From: Planctomycetota bacterium
GTDB taxonomy: Bacteria; Planctomycetota; Phycisphaerae; Phycisphaerales; UBA1924
Direction of reading: 5' to 3'
DNA length: 5,327 nt
Assembly (NCBI GenBank): GCA_023429345.1
Contig: JAEYVB010000142.1
Location: 1 to 5,327, forward strand
The translations under genes were made by a program, and so were the position numbers. Position 1 is the stretch's first letter; the number at the start of each line of letters is the position of its first letter. Under the pieces are notes generated by a model, which was given only the letters and a program-made list of their open reading frames with translations, had not been told where the DNA came from and did not search any database. Shown here piece by piece: positions 1-5,327 of this stretch.

Positions 1-1021
1 GCCCAATGTCGAGCGCGAGAAACCAGAGCACGCCGTCGAGGTCCAGCATCGGGCGCAGGCTCGACTCGAGATCCTCGATCGGCGCAGTGCTGAGGGTGCG
101 GCAGAGCTCGATCAGCGCCCGCCAGTCCTCCTTCGTCCCCGACTTCATGTCGTACTTGCGCTTGTACGCCTCGACATCATCGCCGATGTAGTCGAGGCCC
201 GAGGTCGCGTTGGGGCTGCCGCTCACCTTCCAGCGCGCGCCCTCGCGCGTGCCGTAGTGCTTGGCCACGAAGTCCGAGTTGAACTGCTCCGCGTTGACGT
301 AGATCCCCCAGGATTCGCCGTTCACCACGACGCGGACGTAGTTCGCTTCCGGCGCCGGGATGTGATCGCGGGCGATGTGCGCAAAGAGCACCGAGCTCAT
401 GAACGACGCGTCGCCGTTGCCGTTAAGCAGGTTGAGCGTGCGGACCCCGTGCAGGCGCTGGTCCTTGTCGAACGCGTCGATCGAGATGTTGAAGGACCGC
501 TTCTTCCCCGGCGGCACCATGAAGAAGCTGGACGCCCCCCGGAAACTCACGCCCACATCCGGGTACAGCCCGCCGTCGACGATCATCGTCGCCGGAACCT
601 CCACATCCGTGCCGTAGAAATCCGCGAGCTCCGCCTCCCAGTCCGCGTTCTCGAACTCCAGGAAGATCGTCCGCAGCACCGACGTGTCGTACAGGTCCGC
701 CGTCGGAAACTTATCGACACGCTCCGGCGTGAGTGTCGGACCGGGCCGGGTGCTCTGCGCCTCTTCGTTGCCGCGCCGGCGCGGGCCGGGGCGGGGCGTG
801 GGGTTCTCCTTCAGGAACGCGCGGGCCGCCGCCCGCTCCTCCTTATCAAGCCGCTTGTTCTTGTCGAGGTCGAACTGCTCGACCAGCTCGCGATCACGGC
901 CCATCGGCCCCGGGGCCCGCGCGCCCGGCGGCGGGGCATCGGGCGGCGGCCGATCCTGCGCCCGGGCCGCGGCGGCAACGAGCAGGGCCAGCGCAGCGAG
1001 CAGACGCAAGGGACGGTCCAT
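1..1021 (-). CDS. Secreted CotH-family (spore coat kinase-like) protein with EF-hand, 3' end missing
   Basis: Translating the minus strand from the ATG at 1021 gives 340 open codons that run off the left edge. Residues 1-21 form a Sec signal peptide: a short charged start (MDRPLR), a Leu/Ala core, and a likely cut after ARA before Q22, so the protein should be exported. A Pro-rich linker follows. Residues 51-62 (DLDKNKRLDKEE) fit one EF-hand calcium loop, with D51, D53, N55, D59 and E62 at the ligand positions. From about 108 the CotH core begins, with VSFRGASS (158-165), KKRSFNISID (173-182) and the typical VNGESWGIYVNAEQF (233-247). CotH of Bacillus is an atypical kinase of spore coat proteins; planctomycete relatives are secreted and their substrates are unknown. 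The part expected to carry the catalytic acidic residues lies past the edge, so activity cannot be judged. In-frame ATGs at 1042 and 1075 are alternatives. I prefer 1021 because GGGGG lies 5 bases upstream and the signal peptide then has a normal N-region. Confidence 0.85.
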   Translation of the reverse strand, partial: MDRPLRLLAALALLVAAAARAQDRPPPDAPPPGARAPGPMGRDRELVEQFDLDKNKRLDKEERAAARAFLKENPTPRPGPRRRGNEEAQSTRPGPTLTPERVDKFPTADLYDTSVLRTIFLEFENADWEAELADFYGTDVEVPATMIVDGGLYPDVGVSFRGASSFFMVPPGKKRSFNISIDAFDKDQRLHGVRTLNLLNGNGDASFMSSVLFAHIARDHIPAPEANYVRVVVNGESWGIYVNAEQFNSDFVAKHYGTREGARWKVSGSPNATSGLDYIGDDVEAYKRKYDMKSGTKEDWRALIELCRTLSTAPIEDLESSLRPMLDLDGVLWFLALDIG

Positions 1022-1049
1022 AGAGGCCCCCAATAGGAACATGATCCGA

Positions 1050-1058
1050 AGTGTACCA
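1050..1058 (-). promoter_or_regulatory. Candidate extended -10 promoter for the CotH-family gene
   Basis: The minus strand reads TGGTACACT, which matches an extended -10 element (TGn followed by TACACT, 4 of 6 to TATAAT). No convincing -35 box is seen. If used, transcription would begin near 1043, leaving a short leader of roughly 20 bases before the ATG at 1021. That fits 1021 as the start better than 1042 or 1075. It lies downstream of the helicase terminator, so a separate promoter is needed in this gap. This rests on a short motif match only. Confidence 0.3.
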
Positions 1059-1148
1059 GAGCCCGACGCGGCCATGGTCATGCGGAGAAACGCCCGCCGC
1101 GGCCCAACATTGCTGCGCCCCCGGCCTCCGCGTCCGCCTCAACCCGCG

Positions 1149-1178
1149 AAAACGGCCGCCCCCCAAAGGGAGCGGCCG
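1149..1178 (-). terminator. Intrinsic terminator of the RhlE helicase gene
   Basis: On the minus strand, CGGCCGCTCCC pairs with GGGGGCGGCCG around a small T-rich loop. The stem is about 11 base pairs with one U-G wobble, and TTTT follows directly. It begins 24 bases after the helicase stop codon, the classic place for a Rho-independent terminator. The U-tract is short (four), but the stem is very GC-rich. It separates the helicase transcript from the CotH-family gene. Confidence 0.8.
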
Positions 1179-1202
1179 AGTGAGTTTCGGTTCTGCCCGC
1201 TT

Positions 1203-2564
1203 TCAGCGGCGGGCGGACTTCTTCGCGCCCCGCCACGCGGTCTTGGGCCTTGCCGTTCCCGGGCGACCGCCCTGGGCCGGTCGGGGGTGGTGCGAGGCGG
1301 CCGACGAGCGCGGCGCGTGCGACGGACGGGGCGCGTGCCCCGACCGCGGGGCTTGCGACGGCCGCGGCCCGTAGGCCCGCGGAGCACGCTCCTCCTCGTG
1401 CGGGAGATCGGCGGAGGCCGAACGCTCGATCACCGGCGTCGGGATCACGGGGATCTGCTTGCCGGTGAGCTTCTGGATATCCCGGAGCAGCGGCCGCTCC
1501 TCGCCATCGCAGAACGAGAGCGCGATCCCGCTCGCCCCCGCGCGCCCGGTACGACCGATGCGGTGAACGTACGCCTCGGCCTCCACGGGCAGGTCGAAGT
1601 TGAAGACGTGGGTGATGCCATCGACATCCAGGCCGCGGGCCGCGACATCGGTCGCCACCAGCACCTTCGCGCCGCCAGTGCTGAACTTGGCCAGGGCGCG
1701 GGTGCGCTGGTTCTGGCCCTTGTTGCCGTGGATGGTCTCGGCCCGGATGCCGGCCCGCTCCAGGTGGCGGCCGACCCGGTCGGCCCCGTGCTTGGTGCGG
1801 GTGAAGACCACCGCCCGGAGCACCGTCTCGCCCTTCAGAAGCTGCTCCAGCAGCGGCTGCTTCGACTGGCGATTGACCAGGTACACGCCCTGCTCGATCT
1901 TCGGCGCTGACGAGGAGACCGGAGTCACCGAGATCTTCGCCGGGTCGTTGAGCATCGAGGCCGCGAGCTGCGCCACCGTCCGCGGCATCGTCGCCGAGAA
2001 CAGCAGCGTCTGCCGCCCGGACTTCTTCGTGGCCGCCGCGATGCGCCGGATCGGCTCGATGAAACCCATGTCCAGCATGCGGTCGGCCTCGTCGAGGACG
2101 AGCACCTCGACGCCGTCGAGGAAGGCGATGCGCTGTTCCATCAGGTCGATGAGCCGCCCCGGCGTGGCGATGATGACATCGACCCCGCGCTGGAGCGCCT
2201 TGGCCTGGTGGTGCTGGCTGACGCCGCCGAAGATCACGGTGTGCGACACGGACGTGTGCCGCCCGTACGTCGCGAAGCTGGCCCCGATCTGGGCGGCGAG
2301 CTCACGCGTCGGCGACAGCACCAGCACGCGGGCCTTGCGCGGGCCGCGCTGGGTCTTGTCCACCTCGGCGGTGGTCAGGCGGTGCAGGATCGGCAGCGCG
2401 AACGCCGCCGTCTTGCCGGTGCCGGTCTGGGCGCAGCCGAGGACGTCGCGGCCCTCCATCACTAATGGGATGGTCTGGGCCTGGATCGGGGTCGGGGTGG
2501 TGTAGCCCTCGTCCTGCACGGCGCGCAGGATGGGCGAAGAGAGACGAAGATCGGAAAAATGCAT
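1203..2564 (-). CDS. rhlE: RhlE-type DEAD-box ATP-dependent RNA helicase
   Basis: The complete 453-residue protein has all the standard motifs of DEAD-box helicases, in order: Q motif (F3 and PTPIQ at 24-28), motif I AQTGTGKT (45-52), Ia PTRELA (85-90), Ib TPGR (134-137), II DEAD (158-161), III SAT (190-192), IV around VVFTRTK (252-258), V around TDVAARGLD (305-313) and VI HRIGRTGRAG (334-343). ATP binding and hydrolysis should therefore be intact. These enzymes unwind short RNA duplexes in the cytoplasm, in ribosome assembly, RNA decay and cold adaptation. The start FSDLRLSSPILRAV and overall length fit the RhlE subgroup. The tail from about 380 is rich in Arg, Pro, Ser and His and probably binds RNA without sequence specificity. 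The ATG at 2564 is the canonical family start. An AGGAAGGA stretch lies upstream, with AAGGA 12 bases from the ATG, a rather long spacing. The gene sits alone between a 396-base gap and its own terminator. Confidence 0.96.
   Translation of the reverse strand: MHFSDLRLSSPILRAVQDEGYTTPTPIQAQTIPLVMEGRDVLGCAQTGTGKTAAFALPILHRLTTAEVDKTQRGPRKARVLVLSPTRELAAQIGASFATYGRHTSVSHTVIFGGVSQHHQAKALQRGVDVIIATPGRLIDLMEQRIAFLDGVEVLVLDEADRMLDMGFIEPIRRIAAATKKSGRQTLLFSATMPRTVAQLAASMLNDPAKISVTPVSSSAPKIEQGVYLVNRQSKQPLLEQLLKGETVLRAVVFTRTKHGADRVGRHLERAGIRAETIHGNKGQNQRTRALAKFSTGGAKVLVATDVAARGLDVDGITHVFNFDLPVEAEAYVHRIGRTGRAGASGIALSFCDGEERPLLRDIQKLTGKQIPVIPTPVIERSASADLPHEEERAPRAYGPRPSQAPRSGHAPRPSHAPRSSAASHHPRPAQGGRPGTARPKTAWRGAKKSARR
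1299..1385 (-). repeat. Short peptide repeats in the RhlE C-terminal tail
   Basis: Within the helicase tail, three hexapeptides stand in tandem: APRSGH, APRPSH and APRSSA (residues 405-422). A looser copy, APRAYG, lies at 394-399. The DNA is correspondingly repetitive and very GC-rich. Basic low-complexity tails are common in this helicase subgroup and vary greatly in length between relatives, so this is probably an RNA-binding extension that changes by repeat slippage. Confidence 0.6.
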
Positions 2565-2569
2565 GAAGC

Positions 2570-2583
2570 GGAAAGGTCCTTCC
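2570..2583 (-). promoter_or_regulatory. Helicase ribosome binding site within a small imperfect palindrome
   Basis: The minus strand reads GGAAGGACCTTTCC, ending six bases before the helicase ATG at 2564. The GGAAG arm, part of the purine-rich ribosome binding site, can pair with TTTCC around a four-base loop (one G-U pair). The hairpin is weak, but if formed it would cover the binding site. Confidence 0.4.
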
Positions 2584-2608
2584 TGTTGGGCGGATCAGGC
2601 CTGCTGGG

Positions 2609-2657
2609 AAAAAAGAATGGGCGGTGCGCGGCGCATCATGCGCTCAGAAACCACCGC
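2609..2657 (-). terminator. Hairpin followed by T-tract: kinase terminator or helicase leader attenuator
   Basis: On the minus strand, GCGGTG (2657-2652) pairs with CACCGC (2626-2621). Within it GCGC (2643-2640) pairs with GCGC (2634-2631) around ATGAT. Three bases later comes TTCTTTTTT (2617-2609), the longest T-run in this gap. The stem is interrupted by an 8/4-base internal loop, so it is a weaker terminator than the one behind the helicase. It lies about 45 bases before the helicase ATG. It could end read-through from the kinase gene, or act inside the helicase leader if the promoter lies further upstream. Confidence 0.4.
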
Positions 2658-2704
2658 TGCCAGCAGAGACCTAGTACAACCCCAGGACCACCGGCGATCA
2701 GGCA

Positions 2705-2710
2705 ATGATA
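2705..2710 (-). promoter_or_regulatory. Weak candidate -10 box for the helicase gene
   Basis: The minus strand reads TATCAT, 5 of 6 to the TATAAT consensus and unusually AT-rich for this surrounding. No matching -35 box is found at normal spacing. If it works, the helicase mRNA would have a leader of about 130 bases that includes the hairpin/T-tract at 2609-2657. Confidence 0.22.
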
Positions 2711-2754
2711 GGCACGCCAACCCCCGCCGACTCCGCAAAATCCGTGCCGGATAA

Positions 2755-2774
2755 CCCCGCCCCCACCCGCCCCC
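2755..2774 (-). other. G-quadruplex motif, four G-tracts with one-base loops
   Basis: The minus strand reads GGGGGCGGGTGGGGGCGGGG: four runs of 3-5 guanines separated by single bases. This is the canonical pattern, and one-base loops are known to give very stable parallel quadruplexes. The guanines are on the same strand as all genes here. It is therefore in RNA only if transcription continues from the kinase gene, or if the helicase promoter lies upstream of it; otherwise it would act as a DNA structure. Confidence 0.6.
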
Positions 2775-2825
2775 AGAGCGGTCTGAGCGGCCGCCGCCAC
2801 GAAGGAGCGCCGGGGACCGCGGCGG

Positions 2826-2892
2826 GCCTCGTGTGCCCCGTCGCGGGCGGCGCCCTCCGAGCGCGGCGGCCGCCCGTCGCCGCTGCCTCGTG
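2826..2892. repeat. GC-rich inverted repeat framed by two octamers in swapped order
   Basis: CGGGCGGC (2844-2851) and GCCGCCCG (2869-2876) are perfect reverse complements separated by 17 bases. Around them, two octamers each occur twice in the same orientation but mirrored order: gcctcgtg (2826-2833), cccgtcgc (2837-2844), then cccgtcgc (2873-2880), gcctcgtg (2885-2892). I know no named element of this form. In such GC-rich DNA part of this could be chance. Confidence 0.4.
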
Positions 2893-2915
2893 CGAGTGTG
2901 CATGTGTAACTCGCA
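2891..2915 (-). other. Stem-loop downstream of the kinase gene
   Basis: TGCGAGT (2915-2909, minus strand) and ACTCGCA (2897-2891) form a perfect 7-bp stem with an 11-base loop, 45 bases after the kinase stop codon. No T-tract follows, so it is not a standard intrinsic terminator. It may protect the 3' end of the mRNA or bind a protein. Confidence 0.4.
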
Positions 2916-2960
2916 AACTGGCGCCGGAACCCGCAGATGAATTCCAGATTCCCCGCCGGT

Positions 2961-5285
2961 TCAGCCCGGAGGCCCGATCCCCGCCGCCGGCGGCCCGGTC
3001 AGAGTGCTCCGCCAGAACTCCAGCCTCGGGTGCTCGGGGCCCGAAATCCGCGGATCCGCCATCCGGGCCGTCGACATCGCCCTCCGCGCCCACACCCCCC
3101 GCGTCTCCTCCCGCCCCAACATGGCCGCCGCCTCCAGCACGACATCGCAAGCGATTAGATACTGCTCGAACGCCAGGCCGTCCGTGGCGTCCTTGTCCAC
3201 CAGGGGCCGGACCGCCGCGGCCGCCGCGATGCCGTCGGCGAGCATGGACTGAGCATCCCCAAGCGCCCGCGACGCCGAGGCATGAGCCAGGTACGACCGG
3301 AAGACGCACATCATCGAGAGCCGGCTGGCCGGGTCCGTCGCCAGCGCCCGCTCCGCCGATGCCCGCGCGCTGACCGAGTGCGCCAGGGCCGCCCTGGGAT
3401 CCCCCGCCTGGAGCGCCAGGGACCCAAGGTGCAGGAACCCCGCGCTCCGGCAGCGCTCCGCGTCATTGATGCGCCCCGGGAACGGCCGCAGACGCTCCAG
3501 GATCCGGCGCTGGAGATCGAAGAACACGGCCGCCTGCAGCGGCTCCCGCTGCTGCACCATGCGCGCCCCCAGACGCTCATAGCTCCACGCCAGGTTGCTG
3601 AGGTAATGGTCGTTCTCCGGGTGCAGCGCCGCCAGCCGCTCGTCGATCTGGAGCGCCAAGCGGTAGTACACCGTCGCCATCGCCCACTCACCCTCCCCCT
3701 TGTGCATGTCGCCCCGCCGGACCAGCGCGATCGACAGCTTGGCCTGCCGATCGGGGTCGCCCGGGTCCGCCGCGGCCAGCCGCTGCCGAATCACCAGCAC
3801 CTGCTCGATCATCGCCCTTGCCTCGCCGAGCCGCCCCTCCTCCTCCTCCAGGTCGGCCAGCCCCCCGAGAATGGCCGCCAGCGCGCTCTGCACCTCCGGG
3901 TCCCCCGATTCCTGCATCGTGAACGCCCGCGACTCCGCGAGCGCCTGCGTCAGGATCGCCCGCCGCGCCTGCCGCGTCCCGATCTGGTCCGAGATCGGCT
4001 GGATCACGTTCAGCATCAGCTTCGCCGTCTCCTTCGAGACCTCGTACTGCCGCTGCGCCCGCTGCCGCGAGACCCACACCCACGGCGCGGCCGCGTTCAC
4101 CGCCACCAGCGCCACCGCCAGCCCGGTCGTCAGCGCCGGGCGGCGCGCCGCGGCCTTCCGCGCGATGTACGCCATCCGCGGCCGCCGGGCCTGGATCGGG
4201 CGGCACTGCAGGTACCGCTCGATCTCCGCCCCCAGGTCCGCCGCCGTCTGGTAACGCCGCTCGGGCTCGGGGGCCATCGCCTTCGTGATGATCAGGTCGA
4301 TATCCCGTGGCAGCAGCCCGCGCGTCTGCCTCGGCACCGTCCCGCGCCCGCGGAGCGCCCGCCGGATCGCCTCCGGCAGTTCCAGGCCGTCGAGGGTCAC
4401 GGCCGGCACCCCCGTCATGATCTCGTGCAGGAGCGCGCCCAGCGCATAGATGTCCGCGCGCACATCCACCTGGTCCGGGTCGCCCGCGAGCTGCTCCGGC
4501 GCCATGTACGCCAGCGTCCCCACGATCTGCCCGTGCATCGTCGCGAAGCTCCGCGCCCCCGCCCCCCGGTCAAGGCACTTGGCCACGCCGAAATCGATCA
4601 CCTTCACCCGCGGGACATCCGCCGTCTCCGCCACGAGGATGTTGCTCGGCTTCAGATCGCGGTGCACCACCGACTTCTGGTGCGCGTGCGCCACCGCCTC
4701 CACCACCTGCTGGAACAGCCCCAGCCGCTCCCTCCCCCCCGGCTGCACCCGCGCGCAGTACTCCATGATCGGCGAGCCGTCGATGTACTCCATCACGAAA
4801 AACGGCCGCCCGTCCGGCGTCAGGCTCGCCTCAAACAGCGTCGCGATCCCCGGGTGCTGCATCCGCGCGATCGCGTCGCACTCCGCCCGGAACCGCGCCG
4901 CCGCCTCACCCCGCGGCGCCCGCTGCCGCAGCACCTTCAGCGCCACCAGCCGCTGCACCGGCGACGTCTGCCGCGCCAGGTACACGCTCGCCGCCGAGTT
5001 CCCACGCCCCAGCAGTCGCAGGATCCGGTACGCCCCCGCCTCCGGCAGCTCCGGCTCCTCCCCCGGGTCCTCCGGCAACCGCAGGATCGCCGCCGCGGCG
5101 TGCGCGTGCAGCACCGGCCGCGCCAGGAACGAATCATCCGCCGCGTCGTGCCTCAGCAGTTCCTCGACATCCGCGCGCACCGCGGCATCCCCCAGCTCCT
5201 CCAGGTAGGCCGCGAGCTCCCCCTCCGGCAGCCCCCGCGCCCGCAGAAAGGCCGCCCCGACCCGCTCGTGGTGCTCGGCATTCAC
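2961..5285 (-). CDS. Transmembrane Ser/Thr protein kinase with TPR-like C-terminal half
   Basis: The protein has 774 residues from the GTG at 5285. After an N-terminal helical segment typical of planctomycete kinases (about 1-80), the Hanks-type kinase domain spans about 86-360. It shows the ATP-binding lysine in VALK (K117), E135 of helix C, HRDLKPSN (208-215, catalytic D210), DFG (231-233), GT (256-257), APE (262-264) and DIYALG (278-283). It is an RD kinase, and S246, T249 and T257 in the activation segment could be phosphorylated. The glycine-rich loop is unusual, GRGNSAASV (93-101). One membrane segment lies at about 384-405 after an Arg/Lys-rich stretch, which places the kinase in the cytoplasm. 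The part after it (about 410-745) has about six helix-pair repeats like TPRs, for example LGGLADLEEEEGRLGEA and YLSNLAWSYERLG, and probably binds proteins outside the membrane. An in-frame GTG at 5324 is rejected: 5285 has a strong ribosome binding site and overlaps the upstream stop by GTGA. The signal and the substrate are unknown. Confidence 0.93.
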   Translation of the reverse strand: MNAEHHERVGAAFLRARGLPEGELAAYLEELGDAAVRADVEELLRHDAADDSFLARPVLHAHAAAAILRLPEDPGEEPELPEAGAYRILRLLGRGNSAASVYLARQTSPVQRLVALKVLRQRAPRGEAAARFRAECDAIARMQHPGIATLFEASLTPDGRPFFVMEYIDGSPIMEYCARVQPGGRERLGLFQQVVEAVAHAHQKSVVHRDLKPSNILVAETADVPRVKVIDFGVAKCLDRGAGARSFATMHGQIVGTLAYMAPEQLAGDPDQVDVRADIYALGALLHEIMTGVPAVTLDGLELPEAIRRALRGRGTVPRQTRGLLPRDIDLIITKAMAPEPERRYQTAADLGAEIERYLQCRPIQARRPRMAYIARKAAARRPALTTGLAVALVAVNAAAPWVWVSRQRAQRQYEVSKETAKLMLNVIQPISDQIGTRQARRAILTQALAESRAFTMQESGDPEVQSALAAILGGLADLEEEEGRLGEARAMIEQVLVIRQRLAAADPGDPDRQAKLSIALVRRGDMHKGEGEWAMATVYYRLALQIDERLAALHPENDHYLSNLAWSYERLGARMVQQREPLQAAVFFDLQRRILERLRPFPGRINDAERCRSAGFLHLGSLALQAGDPRAALAHSVSARASAERALATDPASRLSMMCVFRSYLAHASASRALGDAQSMLADGIAAAAAVRPLVDKDATDGLAFEQYLIACDVVLEAAAMLGREETRGVWARRAMSTARMADPRISGPEHPRLEFWRSTLTGPPAAGIGPPG

Positions 5286-5327
5286 GCGGCGCCCTCCTCG
5301 CCCCCGATCCGCCGGCGGAGCCACGCC
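5282..5327 (-). CDS. C-terminal end of a probable ECF-like sigma factor (5' part outside window)
   Basis: One minus-strand frame enters at the right edge and ends at a TGA at 5282-5284. The visible end is AWLRRRIGGEEGAA. Planctomycete ECF-like sigma factors (the TIGR02999 type) commonly end in an A-W-L-x-R-x-(L/I) motif as the last helix after region 4, and they often lie directly upstream of Ser/Thr kinase genes. The visible motif, position and tight overlap all fit. With only 14 codons, family membership is an inference. The frame's stop sits inside the kinase start (GTGA), which supports it being a real gene end. Confidence 0.55.
   Translation of the reverse strand, partial: AWLRRRIGGEEGAA
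5293..5298 (-). promoter_or_regulatory. Ribosome binding site that decides the kinase start
   Basis: AGGAGG, a full match to the anti-Shine-Dalgarno core, lies 7 bases before the GTG at 5285, inside the end of the upstream gene. This fixes 5285 as the start over the GTG at 5324 and suggests the kinase is translated by ribosomes that have just finished the upstream gene or re-initiate there. Confidence 0.8.

Larger units (their letters stand above)
2565..2960. other. 396-base non-coding stretch between kinase and helicase genes
   Basis: No convincing gene is seen on either strand. The reading frames that cross it encode arginine-, glycine- or proline-rich composition-driven peptides without a recognisable family. 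The stretch holds, from the kinase side: a 7-bp stem-loop (2891-2915), an inverted repeat framed by repeated octamers (2826-2892), a G-quadruplex motif (2755-2774), a weak -10-like box (2705-2710), a hairpin followed by a T-tract (2609-2657) and the helicase ribosome binding site. It probably combines the 3' end of the kinase transcript with the promoter and leader of the helicase gene. Confidence 0.7.

Noticed and set aside
684..1910. Long plus-strand frame of 408 codons
   Set aside because: It lies opposite both the CotH-family gene and the helicase gene, crosses the helicase terminator, and its product is Arg/Pro-rich without any motif; it mirrors the codon bias of the real genes.
1600..2505. 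301-codon plus-strand frame opposite the helicase
   Set aside because: It is fully antisense to conserved helicase motifs and has no recognisable domain.
2631..2643. 13-base palindrome gcgcatcatgcgc as an operator
   Set aside because: It is short, a single copy, and is better explained as the inner stem of the hairpin followed by the T-tract.
2650..2668. Resemblance to the ColE1-type origin sequence with ccaccgct and ccagc
   Set aside because: Only about a dozen bases match, the pairing arm of the known origin hairpin is missing, and the setting is chromosomal housekeeping-type genes.
2595..2903. 102-codon minus-strand frame in the gap between kinase and helicase
   Set aside because: It is dominated by Arg, Gly and Pro from GC-rich composition, matches no family I know, runs across hairpins and the quadruplex motif, and has no clear ribosome binding site.
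2698..3309. 203-codon minus-strand frame overlapping the kinase 3' end
   Set aside because: It overlaps the kinase in another frame and is Gly/Arg/Ala-rich with no domain; the kinase frame is clearly the real one.
4731..4750. Second G-rich run on the minus strand inside the kinase gene
   Set aside because: It lies in coding sequence, has one long loop, and is explained by codons for Pro/Gly-rich residues in GC-rich DNA.
5286..5324. Kinase start at the GTG at 5324, 13 codons upstream
   Set aside because: The added residues are low-complexity, there is no room to see a ribosome binding site, and the same bases in another frame encode a plausible sigma factor end. AGGAGG is correctly placed for the start at 5285.

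Overview
The window comes from a very GC-rich bacterium. Three traits together point to a planctomycete, most likely of the Phycisphaerae type: an ECF-like sigma factor end fused by overlap to a large membrane Ser/Thr kinase gene, a secreted CotH-family protein with an EF-hand, and many long proline/arginine/alanine-rich stretches. This assignment is an inference from family knowledge, not from a marker gene. Every gene I can support is on the minus strand, so in transcription order the window reads from right to left.

Layout in transcription order. (1) 5327-5282: the last 14 codons and stop of an upstream gene, with a C-terminus like those of planctomycete ECF-like sigma factors. (2) 5285-2961: a 774-residue transmembrane Ser/Thr protein kinase with a cytoplasmic kinase domain, one membrane segment and a helical TPR-like C-terminal half. 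Its GTG start overlaps the upstream stop in a GTGA junction, and a strong AGGAGG ribosome binding site lies inside the upstream gene. (3) 2960-2565: a 396-base non-coding stretch with a stem-loop, a GC-rich inverted repeat framed by octamers, a four-tract G-quadruplex motif, a weak candidate promoter and a hairpin followed by a T-tract. (4) 2564-1203: a complete RhlE-type DEAD-box RNA helicase with an arginine/proline-rich tail, followed 24 bases later by a convincing intrinsic terminator. (5) 1202-1022: a short non-coding gap with a candidate extended -10 promoter. (6) 1021-1: the first 340 codons of a secreted CotH-family protein with a single EF-hand loop, cut by the left window edge.

Functionally, the sigma-factor/kinase pair looks like a translationally coupled signalling unit, in which a membrane kinase may control a dedicated sigma factor. 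The helicase has its own terminator and probably its own promoter, and the CotH gene begins a separate unit. I see no mobile element, tRNA, rRNA, CRISPR array or phage gene. I also see no clear evidence of a wholly new system. The most unusual points are the kinase's altered glycine-rich loop and the dense structure of the non-coding stretch upstream of the helicase.
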